A DNA stretch of 64,000 nucleotides, taken from positions 186,001-250,000 of the forward strand of contig NZ_VIGW01000005.1 of assembly GCF_007858435.1 (NCBI RefSeq), given 5' to 3'. The notes beneath the pieces are model-generated. The model searched no databases. It was given only the letters and a program-made list of their open reading frames with translations, and was not told the origin of the DNA. The position numbers and the translations under genes are program-made. This DNA is from Tsukamurella asaccharolytica. Its GTDB lineage: Bacteria; Actinomycetota; Actinomycetes; Mycobacteriales; Mycobacteriaceae. Positions 1 to 8,239 of this stretch are shown here, piece after piece; the first letter of the stretch is position 1; each line of letters opens with the position of its first letter.

Positions 1-172
1 CGGCGCCCAGCAGCTCGGTCAGGTAGTCGCCGCCGACCAGCCCGAAGACCGGCGTCAGCGCCGCCGCCGAGACGGCGCCCGCCCCGGCCGCCCCCGCCAC
101 CGCGGCGGCCAGCGAACCCAGTTCGCTCCCCGCCGCCGTCACCGCGCCCGTGGTCATCTGAAACGGTTCCAT
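1..172 (-). CDS. Partial ESX/type VII secretion-associated protein (EspC/DUF2580-like), N-terminus only
   Basis: Only the first 57 codons are in the window; the gene runs off the left edge. The start ATG is preceded by a GAGGGGG ribosome site seven bases upstream, which favours it over an in-frame ATG five codons later. The peptide begins [18 protein letters not shown] and continues as a low-complexity Ala/Gly helix with regularly spaced Ala and Leu. This is the style of small helical ESX-1-associated proteins of the EspC/DUF2580 type found near type VII secretion loci. Family membership rests only on this style and length, since the C-terminal half and any YxxxD/E signal are outside the window. 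It is divergent from upp. Confidence 0.45.
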   Translation of the reverse strand, partial: MEPFQMTTGAVTAAGSELGSLAAAVAGAAGAGAVSAAALTPVFGLVGGDYLTELLGA

Positions 173-223
173 CGCAATACCCCCTCATTGATTGGACGCC
201 TCAGAGTCCCGCGCGGTTCCCGA

Positions 224-229
224 TACGCT
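224..229 (+). promoter_or_regulatory. Candidate -10 box (TACGCT) for leaderless upp
   Basis: The hexamer fits the actinobacterial SigA-type TANNNT pattern and lies exactly six bases before the upp ATG at 236, leaving no room for a leader or ribosome site. Pattern-based inference only. Confidence 0.4.
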
Positions 230-235
230 GACCGC

Positions 236-865
236 ATGCAGATCACCGTGGTCGACCACCCCCTGGCCGCCGTCCGCCTCACTGCGCTGCGCGCCGAGGC
301 CTCCGACAACGCCTCGTTCCGCGCGGCGCTCAAGGAGCTCACCCAGATGCTGGTCTACGAGGCCATGCGCGAGGCCGCGGTCGCACCCGTCACGGTGACC
401 ACCCCGCTCGAGGACACCGACGGTGCCGCACTCGCCGCACCGCCGCTGCTGGTGCCCGTGCTCCGCGCCGGCCTCGGCATGGTCGACCAGGCGCATGCGA
501 TGCTGCCCGAGTCCCAGGTCGGGTTCGTCGGCATGGGGCGCAACGAGGAGACCCACGTCCCCGAGCCCTACTTCCAGTCGCTGCCCGCCGATCTCGCGGG
601 CCGCCCCGTCTTCGTGCTCGACCCGATGCTCGCGACCGGCGGCTCGATGGTGGAGACGCTCGGCCTGCTCGCACAGCGCGGCGCCACCGACGTGACGGCG
701 GTGTGCGTCGTGGCGGCGCCGGAGGGCGTGCAGGCGCTCGCCGAGAGCGGGCACCCCGTCCGACTGGTCACGGCCACCATCGACCGGGGGCTCAACGAGA
801 ACGCCTACATCGTGCCCGGACTCGGCGACGCCGGCGACCGCCAGTTCGGACCGCGCTGGACCTGA
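236..865 (+). CDS. upp: Uracil phosphoribosyltransferase
   Basis: This 209-residue enzyme converts uracil and PRPP to UMP in cytosolic pyrimidine salvage. The PRPP-binding loop is clear (DPMLATGGS, about residues 128-136), as is the upstream LRAGLGM segment near residue 78 that is typical of UPRTs. The C-terminus retains the family's PGLGDAGDR block. Length matches the usual 205-210 residues. The start at ATG 236 (MQITVVDHP) is chosen because family homology begins there; an in-frame upstream ATG would add 16 residues without homology. It is divergent from the ESX-type gene and convergent with the small anchored protein, and lies close to pmmB and punA as in M. tuberculosis. Confidence 0.95.
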   Translation: MQITVVDHPLAAVRLTALRAEASDNASFRAALKELTQMLVYEAMREAAVAPVTVTTPLEDTDGAALAAPPLLVPVLRAGLGMVDQAHAMLPESQVGFVGMGRNEETHVPEPYFQSLPADLAGRPVFVLDPMLATGGSMVETLGLLAQRGATDVTAVCVVAAPEGVQALAESGHPVRLVTATIDRGLNENAYIVPGLGDAGDRQFGPRWT

Positions 866-887
866 TCCGCTGACCCCGAGCCGGCGG

Positions 888-1439
888 CTACGGCCCGGCC
901 CAGAAGCCTGTCGCGGGCTCGGTGAAGTCGCCCGCCGGAGTGCTGATGACCAGGCCGGTGGGGGTGATGTTGATGGTGGCGTCAGGCGCGCGCGCCACCC
1001 AGCCGGGGCCCGCGGGCAGCACGCCCTCGATCCGCGTGCCCGAGCGGGTGTCGGTGCGCCAGCCCGCGTAGTACAGCGCGCCGGCGCGGTTGCAGACCAC
1101 GGCCTGCGACGTCGCGGTGAGGACCATCATCCGCGCGGCGTCGCCGTCGGCGCAGCGCGCCGGGGTGCCCACGAAGCCCAGCGGGTCCGTGCCGGGGATC
1201 GACGGTGGCGGCGCGGGAGCCGGGGCGGCGGGCGCGGGCGTCGATGCCGGGGAGGAGGCGGCGGCGTCGGAGCTCGACGGCGCGGGCGGCGCCACTGCGG
1301 CCAGCTCGGCGGGGCGTTCGTTTCTCACGTGAGCGGTGGCGGCCGCTACGGCGGCCACCACGATGAGAACTCCCACCAGCACGGACAGGGCGATCACCCG
1401 GCCGCGTGCGGGGTGGGCCGGGCGGGAGGGCCGGCTCAC
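888..1439 (-). CDS. Membrane-anchored or exported protein of unknown function
   Basis: I do not recognise a named family. The protein has a short basic N-terminus, one strong transmembrane or signal-anchor helix (about residues 14-38, VIALSVLVGVLIVV...), a roughly 45-residue Ala/Pro/Ser linker, and a compact C-terminal domain of about 100 residues with two cysteines that could form a disulfide outside the membrane. The layout suggests a cell-envelope protein. The chosen GTG overlaps the pmmB stop as GTGA, implying translational coupling; another GTG at 1454 would add five residues. It is last in a punA-pmmB-this gene chain. Confidence 0.6.
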   Translation of the reverse strand: MSRPSRPAHPARGRVIALSVLVGVLIVVAAVAAATAHVRNERPAELAAVAPPAPSSSDAAASSPASTPAPAAPAPAPPPSIPGTDPLGFVGTPARCADGDAARMMVLTATSQAVVCNRAGALYYAGWRTDTRSGTRIEGVLPAGPGWVARAPDATINITPTGLVISTPAGDFTEPATGFWAGP

Positions 1440-3061
1440 TCGAAAGCCGCCCACCGACGCACGGTGTCGGTCACCGCGGTGAGCCGCTGCCGTGCGCGCG
1501 CCTCGGCGTCGTTCGTCTCGCTGCCGGTCGTCACGGGCTCGATCACCTCCAGGTAGAACTTCGCCTTCGGCTCGGTTCCGGAGGGCCGCACCGTGACCCG
1601 GACGCCGTCGCCGCGGAACACCAGCGCGTCCGTCGCGGGACGTGCCGCCAGAAGATCTTCACAGCCGACGGGGGTGTGTGCAACCTCGACGGGCGGGTCC
1701 GTGCGGAGGGCGGCCATGATCGCGGCGATCCGCGCGACGTCGTCCACGCGCAGCGCGTACTGGCCCGACAGATACACGCCGTGCCGTCGATACAGGGCGT
1801 CGAGCGCATCCGGCAGGCCGCTGCCCCGTGCCTTCAGCGCCGCCGCGTACCCCGCCGCGACGACGGCGGCGGAGATGCCGTCCTTGTCGCGCACCGTCGA
1901 CGGGTCGACGCAGAGGCCGAGGGCCTCCTCGTATGCGAAGACGAGGCCCTCGCCCGCCCGGACGAGGTTCTTGAAGCCGGTCAGGGTGCGCGCGTACCGC
2001 GCGCCGTGGCTCTCGGCGATCGCGCCGAGGAGCTCGGAGCTGACGATGGTGGTCGCGACGAGCGGATCCGACGGTGCGCCGTCCAGGGGCGCGTCGAGCA
2101 GGTGCGCGCCCAGCAGTGAGCCGGACTCGTCGCCCGTGAGCATCCGCCAGCCGCCGGGGAAGCGGGCGCCGAGGGCGCACCGGTCGGCGTCGGGGTCGAG
2201 GGCGATCGCGAGATCGGCGTCGACGCTCTCGGCGAGGGCGAGCAGCAGGTCGGAGGCGCCCGGCTCCTCCGGATTGGGGAAGGCCACCGTCGGGAACTCC
2301 CCGTCCGGCGCGAACTGCTGCTCCACGACGTGGACGTCGTCGAAACCGCTGCGGCGCAGCGCGTCCACCGCCACTTGCCCGCCGACTCCGTGCATCGGCG
2401 TGAGCGCGATCCGCAGCGGGACGGCGGGGGCGGGGCGCAGCGAGGACACCCGGTCCAGGTAGGCCGCGACGACCTCCGCCGCCCGCGGGTCGGTGGGCAC
2501 CGGCACTCGGGCGATCTCCTTCGCCGCCGGGGCCGCGGCGATGAGGGTCTCGATCTCGGCGTCGGCGGGGGAGACCAGCTGGGCGCCGCCGTCGAGGTAG
2601 ACCTTGTAGCCGTTGTCGGCGGGCGGATTGTGCGAGGCGGTGATCTGCACGCCGGCGACGGCGCCGAGCGCCCTCGTCGCGAACGCCACCCACGGCGTGG
2701 GACCCAGCTCGGGCAGTGCCACCACGGCGAAGCCCTGCGCGGTGAGTACCTCGGTCGCGGCGGCGAAGAACGCCTCGGAGCCGCGCCGCGCGTCGCGGCC
2801 CACGACGACGGTGCCGCCCCCCAGGCATCGTGCCTGGAGCCATTGGCCGAGTGCCCACGTCGTGCGCGTCACGACCGCCACGTTCATGCCCGACGGTCCG
2901 CCGCGCACCGGGCCCCGCAGCCCCGCGGTGCCGAAGGACAGCGGCGCCGCGAAGCGCTCGGCCAGCTCGTCGCCGCTGAGCGCCTCGAGCTCCGCGCGCG
3001 TCGCGGGATCGGGGTCGGCCTCGATCCAGGCGAGGGCCTCGGCGGCGAGCTCGGCGCTCAT
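1436..3061 (-). CDS. pmmB: Phosphomannomutase / phosphoglucomutase family protein
   Basis: A 541-residue alpha-D-phosphohexomutase. The catalytic phosphoserine loop TASHNP is at residues 141-146 (Ser143), the metal-binding DPDADR at 289-294, a YEEALG sugar-binding segment follows, and a phosphate-binding RPSGTEPK motif is near the C-terminus, so all four functional loops are present. The family interconverts hexose 1- and 6-phosphates, here plausibly mannose or ribose/deoxyribose phosphates, because the gene overlaps punA (ATGA), whose product is a pentose 1-phosphate. The start is set by that overlap; longer in-frame upstream reading lies inside punA. Substrate is not decided by sequence. 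Confidence 0.9.
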   Translation of the reverse strand: MSAELAAEALAWIEADPDPATRAELEALSGDELAERFAAPLSFGTAGLRGPVRGGPSGMNVAVVTRTTWALGQWLQARCLGGGTVVVGRDARRGSEAFFAAATEVLTAQGFAVVALPELGPTPWVAFATRALGAVAGVQITASHNPPADNGYKVYLDGGAQLVSPADAEIETLIAAAPAAKEIARVPVPTDPRAAEVVAAYLDRVSSLRPAPAVPLRIALTPMHGVGGQVAVDALRRSGFDDVHVVEQQFAPDGEFPTVAFPNPEEPGASDLLLALAESVDADLAIALDPDADRCALGARFPGGWRMLTGDESGSLLGAHLLDAPLDGAPSDPLVATTIVSSELLGAIAESHGARYARTLTGFKNLVRAGEGLVFAYEEALGLCVDPSTVRDKDGISAAVVAAGYAAALKARGSGLPDALDALYRRHGVYLSGQYALRVDDVARIAAIMAALRTDPPVEVAHTPVGCEDLLAARPATDALVFRGDGVRVTVRPSGTEPKAKFYLEVIEPVTTGSETNDAEARARQRLTAVTDTVRRWAAFE

Positions 3062-3894
3062 CCCCGCATCGCCTCGATCACGTCGGCGAGCAGGCCGCCC
3101 ATCCGCGCGGCCGCCTCGCGCCCCGCCTCGAGGACCTCCTCGTGGTTGAGCGGCTTCCCGGTGATGCCCGCGGCCAGGTTGGTGACCAGGGAGATCCCCA
3201 GCACGGCGGCGTCCTCCGCGCGGGCGGCGATCGTCTCGTGCACCGTCGACATGCCCACGAGGTCGGCGCCCAGCGTGCGCAACATCCGGATCTCCGCCGG
3301 GGTCTCGTAGTGCGGCCCGGGCAGGCCGGCGTAGACCCCCTCCTTCAGCGACGGGTCGACCGTCCGCGCCAGCGCCCGCAGCGCCGGGGAGTACGCGTCG
3401 ACGAGATTGACGAACTGGGCGCCCACCAGCGGGGAGCGGGCGGTCAGGTTCAGGTGGTCGGAGATCAGCACCGGCTCGCCGACGAACATGCCCTCGCGCA
3501 GGCCGCCCGCGGCATTGGTGAGGATCACCGCCGCCGCGCCCGCCGCGCACGCGGTGCGCACCGGGTGGACGACGCGGGAGAGGTCGTGGCCCTCGTAGGC
3601 GTGGGTGCGGCCCAGCAGCACCAGCACCCGCTTGCCGCCGACGATGACCGCCGAGGCGGTGCCCTTGTGCCCCGCCGCGCTGGGCGGGGCGAAGTGCGGC
3701 AATTCGGCCATCGGGACGGAGCCGACGGCGGTGCCGCGCGCGGTCAGCGCGTCGGCCGCGGGCGCCCAGCCGGAGCCGAGGACGACCGCGACGTCGAAGC
3801 GCTCACCCCCGGTCGCCGCGATGAGCGCATCGGCCGCCTCCCGGGCCGCCGCGGTGGGATCGTCGATGCCGGTGTCGGGTGCAGTCTGCGCCAT
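3058..3894 (-). CDS. punA: Purine nucleoside phosphorylase
   Basis: A 278-residue trimeric-type (PNP/MTAP family) phosphorylase splitting purine (deoxy)nucleosides into base and (deoxy)ribose 1-phosphate. The N-terminal phosphate loop VLGSGW (residues 38-43), GRTHAYEGH (95-103) and the following VHPVR match the low-molecular-mass class; LTNAAGGL and the C-terminal EVLEAG segment are also present. M. tuberculosis calls this gene deoD or punA next to pmmB, the same order as here. It is divergent from the enoyl-CoA hydratase gene with only 32 bases between starts, and a TAGCAT hexamer lies eight bases before its ATG. Confidence 0.93.
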   Translation of the reverse strand: MAQTAPDTGIDDPTAAAREAADALIAATGGERFDVAVVLGSGWAPAADALTARGTAVGSVPMAELPHFAPPSAAGHKGTASAVIVGGKRVLVLLGRTHAYEGHDLSRVVHPVRTACAAGAAAVILTNAAGGLREGMFVGEPVLISDHLNLTARSPLVGAQFVNLVDAYSPALRALARTVDPSLKEGVYAGLPGPHYETPAEIRMLRTLGADLVGMSTVHETIAARAEDAAVLGISLVTNLAAGITGKPLNHEEVLEAGREAAARMGGLLADVIEAMRG

Positions 3895-3902
3895 GGGCTC
3901 CG

Positions 3903-3919
3903 ATGCTAGCGGCTATCGT
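3903..3919. promoter_or_regulatory. Back-to-back -10 boxes between punA and the hydratase gene
   Basis: The 32-base divergent gap holds TAGCAT on the minus strand (3908-3903, eight bases before the punA ATG) and TATCGT on the plus strand (3914-3919, seven bases before the ATG at 3927). Both fit TANNNT, and both genes would be leaderless or nearly so. Each promoter's -35 region must lie in the other gene's 5' end. Confidence 0.4.
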
Positions 3920-3926
3920 GATCGCC

Positions 3927-4637
3927 ATGCCTTACGTCACGCGCACCGACGACGTCTTCACCCTGTTCCTGGGAGACGAGGGGGTCGAGCTCTCGGAGTC
4001 CAACCCGGAGAACCGCTTCTCCCCGGGGTGGGTCGACGCGGTGCACGCCCGGCTCGACGAGATCGAGGCGCAGGCGGCCGGATCGCCCGCCGCCCTGGTG
4101 ATCACCGCCACCGGCAAGTTCTTCTCCAACGGCCTCGACGTGATGTACATCCTGGCGAACGTCGGCGAGCTGCCGTCGTACCTGGACCGCGTGCACACGG
4201 TCTACAGCCGGCTGCTGACCTTCCCGATGGCCACGGTCGCCGCGGTCAACGGTCACGCCTTCGGCGCCGGCGCCATGTTGGCGCTCTCGTGCGATTTCGC
4301 GGTGATGCGTGAGGACCGCGGCTTCTTCTGCCTCCCCGAGGTCAGCCTCAAGATGGGTTTCACCGTGGGCATGGCCACCCTGCTGCGCTCGCGCCTGCCA
4401 TACCAGACCGCCGTGGAGGCGATGACCACCGGACGCCGCTACGGCGGCGCCGATGCGGTGGCCGCGGGCATCGTCCAGTCCGCCGTCGCCGAGGCCGAGG
4501 TGCTGCGCACCGCGACCGCGCTGGCCGCGGGCAATGCCGCCGCGGACGGCCCGACGCTGAACAAGATCAAGAACGACCTCCACGCGCCGCTCATCGCGGA
4601 CCTCGCCGTCCCGACCACCGAAGTCAAGTTCGGCTGA
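3927..4637 (+). CDS. Enoyl-CoA hydratase/isomerase (crotonase) family protein
   Basis: 236 residues, slightly short for a crotonase. The oxyanion-hole segments are visible: FFSNGLDV around residue 66 and NGHAFGAGAMLALSCD around residues 107-122. The second Gly-rich loop lacks the usual hydratase Glu in the expected place, so isomerase or another crotonase-fold activity on a CoA ester is as likely as hydration. The shortened C-terminus lacks the usual terminal helices. It starts seven bases after a TATCGT box, with amiB1 two bases downstream, so it probably heads an operon with the two amidohydrolases. Substrate unknown. Confidence 0.8.
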   Translation: MPYVTRTDDVFTLFLGDEGVELSESNPENRFSPGWVDAVHARLDEIEAQAAGSPAALVITATGKFFSNGLDVMYILANVGELPSYLDRVHTVYSRLLTFPMATVAAVNGHAFGAGAMLALSCDFAVMREDRGFFCLPEVSLKMGFTVGMATLLRSRLPYQTAVEAMTTGRRYGGADAVAAGIVQSAVAEAEVLRTATALAAGNAAADGPTLNKIKNDLHAPLIADLAVPTTEVKFG

Positions 4638-4639
4638 CG

Positions 4640-5839
4640 GTGACCGGCCGCGTCACGTCCGTCCTGGGGGCGCTCACCGGCACCGTCGACCGCGCGCGGG
4701 ACGACCTGGTCGCGGTCAGCCACGACATCCACGCCCGTCCCGAGCTGGCCTTCGAGGAGCGGTTCGCCTCGGGCCTGGTCGCGGACGCGCTCGCGGGGCA
4801 CGGTTTCGCGGTCGAGCGGGGCATCGCCGGCCTCGAGACCGCGTTCGTCGGCCGGGCGGGCTCGGGCCCGCTGCGCGTCGCAGTCTTCGCCGAGTACGAC
4901 GCCCTGCCCGGAATCGGGCACGCCTGCGGGCACAACATCATCGCCGCGGCGGGCTTCGGCGCGGGCATCGCGCTCGCAGCCGTCGCGGACGAGCTGGGGC
5001 TGACCGTCGAGGTCTACGGCACCCCCGCCGAGGAATCCGGGGGCGGCAAGGTGCTCATGCTGCAGCGCGGCGCGTTCGACGGTGTCGCGTGCGCGGGCAT
5101 GGTGCACCCGGCCCCGTTCGACGTGGTGCGCACCCGCACCCTGGCCCTCGCCGACCTCGCGATCCGGTACACCGGTCGGGAAGCGCACGCCTCCGCCGCC
5201 CCGTGGGCCGGCCGGAACGCGGGCGACGCCGCGACGGTCGCGCAGGTCGCGCTCGGCCTGCTCCGGCAGCACCTCGAGCCGGGGCAGCAACTCCACGGCA
5301 TCGTCAGCGAGGGTGGGGCTGCGCCCAACGTCGTTCCGGCCGCCGCGGAACTGCTGTACTACCTGCGCGCCGACGACGCCGAGTCGCTGGAGCGGCTCAC
5401 CGGCCGCGCCGGCGACTGCTTCGCCGCGGGCGCGGTGGCGGCCGGCTGCAGCCACGAGGTCACGGAGCTCGCGCCGGCGTACACCGAGCTGCGCAGCGAC
5501 GACGGGCTCGCCGCCGCGTACCGCGCCGCGGCGGTCGCGATCGGCCGCGAGCCGGTGGCGCCGGAGTTCGAGAGGGCGGTGCCGCTGGGGAGTACCGACA
5601 TGGGCAATGTGAGCCACGCTGTACCGTCGATCCATCCGCTGATCGGCCTGGAGACCGACGGGGCCGTGACCCATCAGCCGGAGTTCACGGCAGCCGCCGG
5701 TGGTCCGTCCGCCGATCGGGCCGTGCGCGACGGCGCGCTGGCCCTGGCCGCGGCGTTCGCCGCGGTCGCGGAGGACGAGGACGAGCGCGCGCGGCTGCTG
5801 GCCGGGGCGGGGCGCGGGCGAGAGGGAGGCGGACGGTGA
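4640..5839 (+). CDS. amiB1: M20-family amidohydrolase, aminoacylase-1-like-2 type
   Basis: A 399-residue zinc peptidase/amidohydrolase. The metal-site segments EYDALPGIGHACGHN (residues 85-99) are intact, followed by the PAEESGGGK segment that carries the catalytic Glu of M20 enzymes. A dimerisation insert and the C-terminal metal-ligand region follow, and the tail is Asp/Glu/Arg-rich. It corresponds in order and type to M. tuberculosis amiB1 (Rv3306c). It starts with GTG two bases after the hydratase stop and overlaps the next amidohydrolase by GTGA, so the two are co-translated. Physiological substrate (an N-acylated amino acid or dipeptide) is unknown. Confidence 0.85.
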   Translation: MTGRVTSVLGALTGTVDRARDDLVAVSHDIHARPELAFEERFASGLVADALAGHGFAVERGIAGLETAFVGRAGSGPLRVAVFAEYDALPGIGHACGHNIIAAAGFGAGIALAAVADELGLTVEVYGTPAEESGGGKVLMLQRGAFDGVACAGMVHPAPFDVVRTRTLALADLAIRYTGREAHASAAPWAGRNAGDAATVAQVALGLLRQHLEPGQQLHGIVSEGGAAPNVVPAAAELLYYLRADDAESLERLTGRAGDCFAAGAVAAGCSHEVTELAPAYTELRSDDGLAAAYRAAAVAIGREPVAPEFERAVPLGSTDMGNVSHAVPSIHPLIGLETDGAVTHQPEFTAAAGGPSADRAVRDGALALAAAFAAVAEDEDERARLLAGAGRGREGGGR

Positions 5840-7044
5840 CGGGCACGGCGAGCGGGACTGCGGGCGAGGGCCTTTCGAGGGCCGCGTACGTCGAGAAGTG
5901 GCTGCAGCGCAAAGGCGACTGGCTCCGCGAATTCCGCCGCGACTTGCACGCGCACCCCGAACTCTCCTGGCGTGAGCAGCGCACCACTCTCGCCGTCTTC
6001 GAGGCGCTGAAAGCCGCGGGGCTGCACCCGCAGAAGCTGTCGACGACGGGGCTGATCTGCGACCTCGGGCCGACCTCCGGCGAGCGCGTCGCCCTGCGCG
6101 CCGACATGGACGCGCTGCCGATCCACGAGGCGACCGGCCTCGAGTTCCAGTCCACGACCCCGGGCGTCTCCCACGCCTGCGGCCACGATGCGCACACCTC
6201 GATCCTGCTGGGCACCGGACTCGTGCTGGCCGAACTGGACCGCGCCGGTCGGCTGCCGGTCGGCGTGCGGTTGGTCTTCCAGCCCGCCGAGGAGGTCATG
6301 CCGGGCGGTGCGCTGTCCGCCGTGCGCGACCAGGTGATGCAGGGGGTCTCGCGCATCTACGCGCTGCACTGCGATCCGCGCGTCGAGGCCGGAAAGATCG
6401 GCGTCCGATCCGGTGCCATCACCTCCGCCGCCGACCACCTCGAGGTCATCCTGCACTCGCCGGGCGGGCACACGTCGCGGCCCCACCTGACGGGCGACCT
6501 GGTCTACGCCATGGGCACCGTCATCACCGGGCTGCCGGGCGTGCTGTCGCGCCGCGTGGACCCCCGCTCCGGCACGATCATGGTCTGGGGCGCGGCGAAC
6601 GCCGGCTCCGCGCCGAATGCGATCCCGCAGATCGGCGCGCTGCACGGCACCGTCCGGACCGGCGTGCACCAGATCTGGGAGTCGCTGGAGCCACTCACGC
6701 GGGAGATCATCGGCGAGCTCCTCGCGCCCCTGCGGATCAAGCACGAGGTCAACTACACCCGCGGCGTCCCGCCGGTGATCAACGACCACCTGGCGGCCAC
6801 CCGCCTCGCCGACGCGGCTCGGGCCGTCTCGCCGGACGGGGCGGTCGACACCCCGCAGTCCGGCGGCGGCGAGGACTTCTCCTGGTACCTGGAGGAATCG
6901 CCGGGCGCCATGGCGCGGCTCGGCGTGTGGTCCGGCGAGGGTCGCCAGTACGACCTGCACCAGCCCGACTTCGTCCTCGACGAGCGCGCGCTGGAGATGG
7001 GCGTGAAGGTCTTCACGAACGTGGTCTTCGCCTCCGAGCGCTGA
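5836..7044 (+). CDS. amiA1: M20D-family amidohydrolase
   Basis: A 402-residue homologue of the upstream gene, of the hippurate hydrolase/IAA-amino-acid hydrolase type. RADMDALP (residues 88-95) and SHACGHDAH (112-120, with Cys115, His117 and His120 as metal ligands) are canonical for M20D, as is QPAEEVMPGGA with the catalytic Glu pair. The C-terminal GGGEDFSWY motif carries a final metal-binding position. The GTG start overlaps the amiB1 stop. The pairing amiB1-amiA1 matches M. tuberculosis Rv3306c-Rv3305c and suggests duplicated enzymes acting on related N-acyl substrates. Confidence 0.88.
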   Translation: MTGTASGTAGEGLSRAAYVEKWLQRKGDWLREFRRDLHAHPELSWREQRTTLAVFEALKAAGLHPQKLSTTGLICDLGPTSGERVALRADMDALPIHEATGLEFQSTTPGVSHACGHDAHTSILLGTGLVLAELDRAGRLPVGVRLVFQPAEEVMPGGALSAVRDQVMQGVSRIYALHCDPRVEAGKIGVRSGAITSAADHLEVILHSPGGHTSRPHLTGDLVYAMGTVITGLPGVLSRRVDPRSGTIMVWGAANAGSAPNAIPQIGALHGTVRTGVHQIWESLEPLTREIIGELLAPLRIKHEVNYTRGVPPVINDHLAATRLADAARAVSPDGAVDTPQSGGGEDFSWYLEESPGAMARLGVWSGEGRQYDLHQPDFVLDERALEMGVKVFTNVVFASER

Positions 7045-7113
7045 CCGCCGGCCGTTCCGGTCATCCCCCCCGCTGGCGCAGGTCTGCGGTCACGACGGAG
7101 CGCGGCGAACGGG

Positions 7114-7168
7114 CTCTCGGATTCTGTCCGCTTCGGCCAGCGTGTCCGGAGCGGACAGAATCCGAGAG
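7114..7168. repeat. Long inverted repeat (23-bp stem with one G-U pair, 9-nt loop)
   Basis: CTCTCGGATTCTGTCCG at 7114-7130 is exactly reverse-complemented at 7152-7168. Pairing continues inward (7131-7136 with 7146-7151) with one G-U mismatch, leaving a nine-base loop. It lies 70 bases after amiA1. There is no T-run, so it could be a bidirectional terminator, a small REP/MITE-like element or a regulatory RNA hairpin. I found no second copy in the window by eye. Confidence 0.7.
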
Positions 7169-7186
7169 TCGTCGATGTGACGGTGC

Positions 7187-7297
7187 TCATCTTCCTGGCG
7201 AGTCGTCGTTGAGTATTCGATAGACGACGTAGACGGCGAACCAGAAAGTCGCGACCACGCAGAGGCCGAACAGCACGTCGAGGAAGATCACCGCCAC
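7187..7297 (-). CDS. Possible tiny membrane peptide (36 residues)
   Basis: A short open frame from a GTG encodes a strongly hydrophobic single helix (VIFLDVLFGLCVVATFWFAVYVV) followed by a polar tail ending DDSPGR. The composition looks like a genuine small single-pass protein. However, I see no convincing ribosome site before the GTG, and the frame could extend upstream without a start. It sits between the long hairpin and the TetR remnant. Kept only as a weak possibility. Confidence 0.25.
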   Translation of the reverse strand: MAVIFLDVLFGLCVVATFWFAVYVVYRILNDDSPGR

Positions 7298-7302
7298 TTT
7301 TG

Positions 7303-7432
7303 AGGGCAGGTCTGGATCTGCTCGGTCGAGTCGGGCTCAAGAACTGGTCGATGCGCGCGGTGGAGGACGAGGCAGGAGTTCCATACGGGACTGCACGGCG
7401 TCACTTCTCGAACCAGTCAAATGCTGGCGGTA
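7303..7432 (+). pseudogene. Remnant of a TetR-family regulator (HTH part only)
   Basis: An open segment with no plausible start translates as a run containing LDLLGRVGLKNWSMRAV and DEAGVPYGTARRHFSN. This is the recognisable helix-turn-helix core of TetR N-terminal domains (AGL-LL-G-SMRAVA-EAGVP-GT-HF-N). The first 15 or so residues and all of the ligand-binding domain are missing. Downstream the frame runs into antisense of the SDR gene at 7460. It is therefore truncated at both ends. A TetR gene divergent from or beside an SDR is a common arrangement, so this may be the lost regulator of that SDR. Confidence 0.55.
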
Positions 7433-7459
7433 TGACTTCCGCGATTCGGCCGGTGTCTT

Positions 7460-8239
7460 TCAGGTCCGCCCGTCCAGGCCGCCCGAGATATCGATCGAGG
7501 TGCCGGTCGTGTACGAGGACCGGTCGGACAGCAGGAACGCGATGGTGTCGCCCACCTCGTCCGGACGGCCCATGCGCCGCAGCGGGATCGCGCGCCGGCG
7601 TGCCTCGTCCCGGCACCAGTCGGCGTAGTCGGTCGCCGCACCGGACCGCTCGTACTTCTGCCGCTGTCGCGCGGTCTCGATGACGCCGACGTTGACCGCC
7701 ACGACGCGGACGCCGTCGGGCGCGAAGTCGGCGCTGAGAGTCGCCGCGTAGTTCGCGAGGGCGGCCCGCGCCGCGCCCACAGGGGCCAGCTCGGGACTCG
7801 GATGGTGTGCGCTGACGCCGTTCACCAGCACGATCGCGCCCCGGGTGGCGACGAGGTGGGGACGGGCGGCGCGCACGAGTGCCACGGCCGCGCCGACCTT
7901 GATCGCGAACTGCTCGGTCCACACCTCGGGATCTGCGTCGACGCGGGCCGTCCCGCCGATTCCCGCGTTGGCCACGACGCCGTGGACGCCGCCGAAGGTT
8001 CGCCACGCGGAGTCGACGATCGCCGCGACGTCCTCGGGCCGCCGGGCGTCGCCCGACGATAGGAGCAGTTGATCGGCCGGGGCTCCCGTGCCCGCGAAGG
8101 CGGCGGTGAGGCGATCGAGGTCGCGGGCGAAACAGCAGACCCGGGCGCCCTCGCGCAGGAGCCGCTGCGCCGTGGCGAGGCCGATGCCGCTGCTCGCGCC
8201 GGATACCACGAACGAGCGTTCGCGCAGGTCAAGATCCAT
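7460..8239 (-). CDS. Short-chain dehydrogenase/reductase-like protein with altered catalytic site
   Basis: 259 residues with a classical SDR layout: cofactor loop SGASSGIG (residues 13-20), NAG at 91-93, and Ser143 in the catalytic position. The expected YxxxK aligns with LAPVGAARAAL, where Tyr is replaced by Val154 and Lys by Arg158. The C-terminus ends in a typical ISGG segment. It may bind NAD(P) without classical dehydrogenase chemistry, or use different residues. It starts inside the end of the ArsR-type gene (11-base overlap), so the two form an operon. The ATG is favoured because the SDR fold starts there and it has a GGGAGCC-type ribosome site. Confidence 0.8.
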   Translation of the reverse strand: MDLDLRERSFVVSGASSGIGLATAQRLLREGARVCCFARDLDRLTAAFAGTGAPADQLLLSSGDARRPEDVAAIVDSAWRTFGGVHGVVANAGIGGTARVDADPEVWTEQFAIKVGAAVALVRAARPHLVATRGAIVLVNGVSAHHPSPELAPVGAARAALANYAATLSADFAPDGVRVVAVNVGVIETARQRQKYERSGAATDYADWCRDEARRRAIPLRRMGRPDEVGDTIAFLLSDRSSYTTGTSIDISGGLDGRT

